Shown here: positions 5,916-10,358 of the stretch, one piece after another
Layout: every line of letters starts with the position of its first letter
Position numbering within the stretch: position 1 is the first letter of the stretch
NCBI GenBank assembly: GCA_003162995.1
Contig: PLUZ01000416.1
Location: 1-10,358, forward strand
Reading direction: 5' to 3'
From: Methylocapsa sp.
Lineage (GTDB): Bacteria > Pseudomonadota > Alphaproteobacteria > Rhizobiales > Beijerinckiaceae
DNA length: 10,358 nucleotides
Notes under the pieces: model-generated
The model's database searches: none
The model's input: the letters and a program-made list of their open reading frames with translations, nothing else
Told to the model about the DNA's origin: nothing
Made by a program: the position numbers and the translations under genes

Positions 5916-6677
5916 ATGCCGCTCAAAGACAAAAAGGGGCTAATCATCGGCATAGCCAACAGTCAGAGTGTGGCTTATGGCTGTGCCGAGGCTTTTGTTC
6001 GCGCCGGTGCAAGCCTTGCCGTTACCTATCTGAACTCAAAGGCCGAGCCTTACGTCAGGCCGCTTGCCGAACGCCTCGAATGCCCAATCATCGTCCCCTG
6101 CGACGTCCGCGAGCCAGGCCAGCTCGAGGCAGTGTTCACCCATATCCGCGATGCTTGGGGCCGGCTCGACTTTGTGCTTCATTCCATCGCCTTCGCACCG
6201 AAGGAAGATTTGCACAGCCGTGTTGTTGACTGCTCGCAGGCAGGCTTCGCCCTGGCGATGGATGTCTCGTGCCACTCTTTCATACGCGTAGCGCATCTCG
6301 CCGAACCCCTCATGACGAATGGCGGGTGCCTTCTCACAGTTACATTCCAGGGATCGGAACGGGTTGTCGAGGACTATAATCTCATGGGGCCGGTCAAGGC
6401 GGCCCTCGAAAGCTGCGTCCGCTACATGGCAGCAGAACTCGGCATGAAACGCATCCGCGTCCATGCCCTCTCGCCGGGACCCTTGAAAACCAGGGCCGCC
6501 TCCGGCATAGCCCACTTCGATGAACTCTTGGAGCGCACCCGGGCACGCACCCCGGAACATCTGCTGGTCAGTATTGAAGAGATCGGCAACCTCGCCGTGT
6601 TTCTCGCTGGCGACGGCGCGGCGGCGCTTACCGGGAATATCGAATTTATCGACGCGGGATATCACATATTGGGCTGA
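5916..6677 (+). CDS. fabI: Enoyl-[acyl-carrier-protein] reductase, FabI type
   Basis: A 253-residue short-chain dehydrogenase of the FabI clade, which reduces the 2,3 double bond of enoyl-ACP (or enoyl-CoA) with NAD(P)H. The N-terminal GIANSQSVAYG (residues 12-22) is the FabI dinucleotide-binding signature. The catalytic pair is Tyr154-x6-Lys161 in YNLMGPVKAALES. SPGPLKTRAASGI (186-198) forms the substrate-loop region. The second active-site tyrosine, E. coli Tyr146 in SYLGAER, is Phe144 here (TFQGSER). No transmembrane segment is present. The start at 5916 has GGAG at 5906-5909, six bases upstream. It lies 96 bases after phaC and 32 bases before the MaoC-Pta gene, so all three are probably co-transcribed. 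The GPLKTRAASGI-type loop and this context are typical of the second FabI paralogue of rhizobia. It may therefore serve the acyl-CoA/PHA branch rather than housekeeping fatty acid synthesis; that is inference. Confidence 0.93.
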   Translation: MPLKDKKGLIIGIANSQSVAYGCAEAFVRAGASLAVTYLNSKAEPYVRPLAERLECPIIVPCDVREPGQLEAVFTHIRDAWGRLDFVLHSIAFAPKEDLHSRVVDCSQAGFALAMDVSCHSFIRVAHLAEPLMTNGGCLLTVTFQGSERVVEDYNLMGPVKAALESCVRYMAAELGMKRIRVHALSPGPLKTRAASGIAHFDELLERTRARTPEHLLVSIEEIGNLAVFLAGDGAAALTGNIEFIDAGYHILG

Positions 6678-6709
6678 ATTCCGCCGGACATGAGAACATA
6701 GGAGCCGCA

Positions 6710-8104
6710 ATGGACTGCATCGAAAACCGCACGTTCGATGAGCTGAAGGTCGGCGAGACGGCAAGCCTTGCCCGCACGCTGACCTACAAGGACATCGAAC
6801 TCTTTGCGATCATGTCGGGCGACGTCAATCCGGCGCATGTCGATGAAGCGTTCGCCAAGAGCGATATGTTCCACAAAATCGTGGCGCATGGCATGTGGGG
6901 CGGGGCGCTGATCTCGACCGTTCTCGGCACCCAAATGCCCGGCCCCGGCACCATCTACCTCAACCAATCGCTGCGTTTTGGCGGCCCCGTTGGCCTTGGC
7001 GACACCATTACCATCACCCTGAAAGTGGCGGAGAAAAAGCCCGAAAAACATCGCGTTATTCTCGATTGCCAAGCGGTGAACCAGCACGGTCAAATCGTGA
7101 TCACCGGGACCGCGGAGGTCATCGCGCCCACGGAAAAGATCTCCAGGCCAAGGGTTATCCTGCCCGAGGTGGAATTGCACGAGAAGGGCCGCTTTCATCG
7201 AAAGCTTGTCGAAATGACAAAGGATCTTGCGCCGATCCGAACCGCTGTCGTCCACCCTGTCGACACGGTGTCGTTGCTGGGCGCCATTGAGGCTGCCCGC
7301 GAACAGCTGATCGTGCCGATACTGATCGGCCCAAAAGCAAAGATCCGCGCTGCCGCCGCGCAGGCGCAACTCGATATCTCGCCCTATGAAATCATTTCAA
7401 CAGAACACAGCGAGGCCGCCGCTGTCTTTTCGGTAGCGATGGCGCGGGCGGGCAAGGTCGAGGCGTTGATGAAAGGCGCGCTTCATACCGATGAACTCAT
7501 GTGCGCAGTGATCGACGCCGATCTAGGCTTGCGCACTGCGAGAAGGATCAGCCACGTTTTCATCATCGACGCCCGCGGTTATCCGAGACCTCTCTTTGTC
7601 ACGGATGCGGCGATCAATGTTTATCCCACCCTCGATGACAAGCGCGACATTGTGCAAAACGCAATCGACCTCGCGCATGCGCTCGGCATCGCGCAGCCGA
7701 AAGTCGCGATCCTAGCGGCCGTGGAAACCGTCACCACGAAACTCAGATCGACGCTCGATGCCGCCGCGCTGTGCAAGATGGCCGACCGGGGACAGATCAC
7801 CGGCGGCATCATCGACGGGCCGCTCGCCTTCGACAACGCCGTTTCGGAGGAGGCCGCCCAAACGAAAGGCATCGTTTCTCCGGTCGCGGGCGAAGCCGAT
7901 ATTTTCGTCGTCCCCGACGTCGAAGCTGGAAATATGCTCGCCAAGCAGCTCGAATATTTGGCGGATGCCGAAATCGCCGGCATCGTGCTCGGCGCCCGCG
8001 TGCCCATTATCCTCACAAGCCGCGCCGACAAAGCACTGGCCCGGCAAGGCTCCTGCGCGATCGCCCTGCTGCTGGCCCGCCGCAAGCTGCAGGCAAAACC
8101 ATGA
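6710..8104 (+). CDS. Bifunctional MaoC-type (R)-enoyl-CoA hydratase / phosphate acetyltransferase
   Basis: A 464-residue two-domain cytosolic enzyme. Residues about 10-140 are a MaoC hot-dog hydratase. The hydratase-2 motif SGDVNPAHVD carries the catalytic Asp38 and His43, and the domain continues through AHGMWGGALISTVLG and PGPGTIYLNQSLRF. It should hydrate trans-2-enoyl-CoA to (R)-3-hydroxyacyl-CoA, the PhaC substrate. Residues about 160-460 are a PTA/PTB domain (VDTVSLLGAIEAA, GALHTDELM, GGIIDGPLAFDNA) that interconverts acyl-CoA plus phosphate with acyl-phosphate plus CoA. This fusion is a known alphaproteobacterial arrangement annotated as bifunctional enoyl-CoA hydratase/phosphate acetyltransferase. 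GGAG at 6701-6704 sits five bases before the ATG. Its stop overlaps an ATG in an ATGA, the usual coupling to acetate kinase, which is broken here. Acyl-phosphate formed by the Pta domain therefore needs a kinase encoded elsewhere, or the enzyme runs toward acetyl-CoA. Confidence 0.95.
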   Translation: MDCIENRTFDELKVGETASLARTLTYKDIELFAIMSGDVNPAHVDEAFAKSDMFHKIVAHGMWGGALISTVLGTQMPGPGTIYLNQSLRFGGPVGLGDTITITLKVAEKKPEKHRVILDCQAVNQHGQIVITGTAEVIAPTEKISRPRVILPEVELHEKGRFHRKLVEMTKDLAPIRTAVVHPVDTVSLLGAIEAAREQLIVPILIGPKAKIRAAAAQAQLDISPYEIISTEHSEAAAVFSVAMARAGKVEALMKGALHTDELMCAVIDADLGLRTARRISHVFIIDARGYPRPLFVTDAAINVYPTLDDKRDIVQNAIDLAHALGIAQPKVAILAAVETVTTKLRSTLDAAALCKMADRGQITGGIIDGPLAFDNAVSEEAAQTKGIVSPVAGEADIFVVPDVEAGNMLAKQLEYLADAEIAGIVLGARVPIILTSRADKALARQGSCAIALLLARRKLQAKP

Positions 8105-8265
8105 GCGGCAACATCCTCCTCCTCAACGCGCGGACGCGCACCAGAGCGGGGATGACCTGCTTAGAGCGTGAGCAGCGGACTGTCGTCTCTAAAATTCGCG
8201 AGCTTCATATTAAGTTTAAAGGCACGATGACAACAGCTCATTTATCAATGAACGCTATTGCTTGA
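8101..8265 (+). pseudogene. ackA: ackA vestige: first ~10 codons of acetate/propionate kinase
   Basis: The ATG at 8101 overlaps the TGA of the Pta gene (ATGA), as acetate kinase genes usually do in this operon type. The first residues, MSGNILLLNA, match the acetate-kinase N-terminus ('ILVLNAGSSSIKF'). The sequence then switches to RTRTRAGMTCLERE and runs to a stop at 8263-8265. The phosphate-binding GSSSxK that should follow is absent, and no kinase sequence appears in any frame before the next gene at 8344. The breakpoint lies near 8128-8132. A TTAGAGCG (8161-8168), the same octamer that opens the REP-like repeat, lies about 30 bases further on. A translated 54-residue peptide is possible but cannot be a kinase. 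The rest of this gap (to 8343) holds no gene. GGAG at 8334-8337 serves the next gene, and TTGCGC...TATCTG (about 8292-8320) is a weak promoter candidate for it. Confidence 0.65.
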
Positions 8266-8343
8266 GGCAGGATAAGGCGGTTCATATATCCTTGCGCTGC
8301 AATTTCAACTATTGTATCTGTTTTTGTAGATCCGGAGACCCCC

Positions 8344-9090
8344 ATGCTGGAGCTGGATAAATCAGGGTTTGACCAGACGGACATTGATATTATTTCGGTT
8401 GATATTTTTGATACTGTTCTCTTGCGAGACTATAGTTGTGGGCAAAGGCATTTTCTTGGAATCGCACGACAAGCGGCAAAGAATTTGAAGGTGGCGGGCT
8501 ACGCCGTTGATGCCGCGGATATATTTCGCGCACGCAATGAAGTGCAGGCGCTGGCTTATCGCGCGGTAGAGATCGAGCGGCCGGAAGGGGATGTGAGGCT
8601 AGAGCAGATCCTTCGTCTCCAATCCCGCCTCCTAGGATTGCCAGCCGCCGCCGCCGGCCTGTTGCACGAGGCCGAGCTTGACTGCGAGGTCCGCTCACTT
8701 AAGCCGAACCGGCCGCTGCTCGATCGCCTCGCGTTCTTCCGCAGGCAAGGCAAGCGGATCATCGGCATCAGCGACACCTATCTGCCGGCGGCATCGCTCA
8801 AACGCCTGCTCAGCGCGATTGCGGCTGATCATCCGATTGAGGCGCTCTACAGCAGTTCGGATAATGGAGTGACGAAAAAAAGCGCACGATTGTTCGAAAA
8901 GGTCGTCGCTGCCGAGCGGGCGGTCGCGCGCCGCATTCTCCACTGTGGCGACAACCGGCATGCGGATTTCATCATGGCGCGTAATGCCGGCTTGCAGGCT
9001 CTCCTGATGGAGAGACCCCGATCCGTTCGCGTCTGGCGTAAGCTCGATGCGCTGCTTTTCCGCATCGGACATCCTGCCCATTCGTGGTGA
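8344..9090 (+). CDS. HAD-superfamily protein (COG5610-like N-terminal half)
   Basis: A 248-residue cytosolic protein with all four HAD landmarks. Motif I is SVDIFDTVLLR, with nucleophile Asp20. Motif II is GISDTYLP (Ser143), and motif III is GVTKKSARLF (Lys178/179). Motif IV is HCGDNRHADF (Asp203, Asp208). A helical cap lies between motifs I and II (about residues 30-130). In motif I the residue two after the nucleophile is Phe22, where classic HAD phosphatases have the general-acid Asp; DIFDT is common in this COG5610-like group. Phosphatase activity is therefore not assured. The ATG has GGAG six bases upstream. It appears to begin a new transcription unit after the broken ackA, and the last codons overlap or touch the next gene, implying translational coupling. 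In many bacteria this domain is fused to the kind of domain encoded next and sits in surface-polysaccharide clusters. The substrate is unknown. Confidence 0.8.
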   Translation: MLELDKSGFDQTDIDIISVDIFDTVLLRDYSCGQRHFLGIARQAAKNLKVAGYAVDAADIFRARNEVQALAYRAVEIERPEGDVRLEQILRLQSRLLGLPAAAAGLLHEAELDCEVRSLKPNRPLLDRLAFFRRQGKRIIGISDTYLPAASLKRLLSAIAADHPIEALYSSSDNGVTKKSARLFEKVVAAERAVARRILHCGDNRHADFIMARNAGLQALLMERPRSVRVWRKLDALLFRIGHPAHSW

Positions 9091-9094
9091 GCAC

Positions 9095-10342
9095 GTGAAC
9101 ATCGAAGATCGAACCCGCGCATACGACCGGGCACTGAGCAGACAAAGGGAGTTCGGAGCGAGCGTGCTCGGCCCGATCTTTGCGGAATTCGCCCTTCGTC
9201 TCTGGATCTTTCTGAATACTGTCGAAGATCCCGAGGACACCTGCATCCTGTTCTGCGCGCGCGGCGGCCTACGTCTGAGACTGCTCTTCGAGCGATTCCT
9301 GAAGCGCGCGGGGCTTGAAAGCCCTGTCGTCATCGGCGATCTGATGGTATCCCGCCTGATTGCTGCGCGCATGGCGATTCTCGACCCGGCCACGGCTGTC
9401 AGCAGCGAAATCGGACGCGAATTCTATGGCGGCACCCTGCAGACCGTCGCGCATGCCTTGGCGCAACAGACGCATGATCTCGAAGAGTGCTGGCAAGCCC
9501 CTTTCGATGCGAGCACATTTGATCGTCTGCTGGGCGCCGGCCTCCCCGGATCGCGGTGGCTTACTCAGGCCATCGAAGAACAGAATGCCCTCTTTCTCTC
9601 CCATTTGCGGCATCGCTCGGGCGGGCGCCGGCGGATCATTTTGTGCGATACGGGGCTCTATGGCAGCACTTTACGATGGCTCGAACGCGGCCTGCCGCAT
9701 ATAAAATGGAGCTGCGTCTTGCTCGCCCGCAGCAATTATAAGGGATTTCCGACGGAACATTTTGCGCGCACTCGCGGTCTCTCTATCGAACAGAACGGAT
9801 ATATCCCCTCGAATCCAAGAACGGCGGTCTTTCGGTTCTGGCATTTGATCGAGTCGGTCCTCGAGCCAAAACTTCAGAGCGTCAAATCATTCCGGATGGT
9901 CGCCGGCAGCGAAGAACCGCGCTCGAATCTCGAGATCGAGAAGTGGGAGGACCGCCTCTATCCAGATGATGATGGTGATGAACTATTCGCCGGCGTGCTC
10001 GCTTATTTCGATCAGATTCGATGGGATGCAATTCCCAAGATCTACAAAGATGCCGCAAGGGCGTGGCGCAGGCTCAGGCGAATTATTATCTGGCCAAAAC
10101 CTGCCGATGTCGAATTGTTGACGACGGGCGATCGTTCTTGCGATTTCGGATCTAGTGCCGCGATCCCAGCCCTTTCCGCACGTGGTGCCCGCAGGCTGCG
10201 GAGCATTCTGCGGAGCAGTATTTGGCGTGAAGGCGAAATCGTGCAGACGTTTCCGGTCACTCGGAGTCTGCTTCTGGCAGGCATCGAAGGCGCCTATCTC
10301 GGCCGGTACGCCTATCGAATTATTCGAAGGCTCAGCCGCTAG
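9095..10342 (+). CDS. Uncharacterised partner protein (COG5610-like C-terminal half)
   Basis: A 415-residue protein of unknown function if translated from GTG 9095, four bases after the upstream stop and with GGTGA just before it; ATG 9047 would give 431 residues and a 44-base overlap. Using the longer numbering, CILFCARGGLRLRLLFERFL (66-85) followed by VSRLIAARMA (101-110) matches the 'FLARDGYLL...SR' block. RIILCDTGLYGSTLRWLERG (196-215) matches the 'vvDiGw.Gt.q..L' block. Both blocks follow the HAD domain in COG5610-like proteins. Near the C-terminus, SIWREGEI resembles their 'W-x-x-G' end. No membrane segment or glycosyltransferase motif is obvious. The normal Asp of 'ARDG' is Gly here (ARGG). 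It is presumably co-expressed and complexed with the HAD protein. A role in modifying sugars or surface glycans is inferred from where relatives occur, not from anything catalytic seen here. Confidence 0.75.
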   Translation: MNIEDRTRAYDRALSRQREFGASVLGPIFAEFALRLWIFLNTVEDPEDTCILFCARGGLRLRLLFERFLKRAGLESPVVIGDLMVSRLIAARMAILDPATAVSSEIGREFYGGTLQTVAHALAQQTHDLEECWQAPFDASTFDRLLGAGLPGSRWLTQAIEEQNALFLSHLRHRSGGRRRIILCDTGLYGSTLRWLERGLPHIKWSCVLLARSNYKGFPTEHFARTRGLSIEQNGYIPSNPRTAVFRFWHLIESVLEPKLQSVKSFRMVAGSEEPRSNLEIEKWEDRLYPDDDGDELFAGVLAYFDQIRWDAIPKIYKDAARAWRRLRRIIIWPKPADVELLTTGDRSCDFGSSAAIPALSARGARRLRSILRSSIWREGEIVQTFPVTRSLLLAGIEGAYLGRYAYRIIRRLSR

Positions 10343-10358
10343 AGCGTTTTCCTATCTG
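10339..10358 (+). repeat. Possible start of another REP-like repeat, cut by the window edge
   Basis: CTAGAGCGTTTTCCTATC begins at the stop codon of the last gene and matches the start of the 3766-3880 repeat (AGAGCGCTTCCCGACC) at most positions. Only the first 18 or so bases are visible, so the call is tentative. Confidence 0.3.

Noticed and set aside
8695..9393. 232-codon minus-strand frame across the HAD/partner junction
   Set aside because: The plus strand holds two recognisable proteins there; the minus translation is Arg/Ser-rich with no domain.
1..10358. CRISPR array, phage genes or toxin-antitoxin pair
   Set aside because: No regularly spaced direct repeats, no structural phage proteins and no recognisable toxin or antitoxin motif were seen on either strand.

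Overview
The window looks like a chromosomal stretch of an alphaproteobacterium, most likely Hyphomicrobiales (Rhizobiales), perhaps near Methylocystaceae or Beijerinckiaceae. This rests on the gene order PhaC-type synthase / FabI / MaoC-Pta fusion, alphaproteobacterial-type TrbJ and DnaE2 fragments, and a palindromic interspersed repeat of rhizobial style. Family assignments come from recognising protein motifs by eye; no database search was run.

Left part (1-3900) is a low-density accessory region. It begins with an intact NuoE-like [2Fe-2S] ferredoxin (37-369). A decayed IS630-type transposase tail (366-566, minus) and an unrecognised minus-strand gene (675-1061) follow. Two gene fragments then lie back to back: a piece of conjugation gene trbJ (minus) and the OB-fold end of the error-prone polymerase gene dnaE2 (plus). 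An intact tRNA-Gly(GCC) with a UUCG-type terminator comes next (1855-1976, minus), then about 1 kb with no convincing gene. After that are a small 70-codon ORF with its own hairpin terminator, a minus-strand gene remnant with in-frame stops, and a two-palindrome REP-like repeat (about 3766-3880). The mix suggests repeated insertion and decay beside a tRNA gene, as when an integrative element has come and gone.

Middle part (4038-8104) is a tidy plus-strand operon. It encodes a PhaC-family polyhydroxyalkanoate synthase with a complete Cys-Asp-His triad, a FabI-type enoyl reductase, and a MaoC (R)-hydratase fused to a phosphate acetyltransferase. The set links enoyl-CoA/acyl-CoA handling, (R)-3-hydroxyacyl-CoA supply, polyester formation and acetyl-phosphate. 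An acetate kinase gene is expected next and starts with the usual ATGA overlap. Only about ten codons of it survive before the sequence diverges, so ackA appears to have been lost here.

Right part (8344-10342) holds two coupled plus-strand genes. The first encodes a HAD-fold protein with a DIFDT nucleophile loop. The second encodes a roughly 415-residue protein resembling the C-terminal half of the large HAD-containing proteins (COG5610-like) found in surface-polysaccharide loci. Here the two halves are separate genes that touch or overlap. Their biochemical function is unknown, and they are the best candidate in the window for an undescribed system. The window ends at what may be the beginning of another REP-like repeat.
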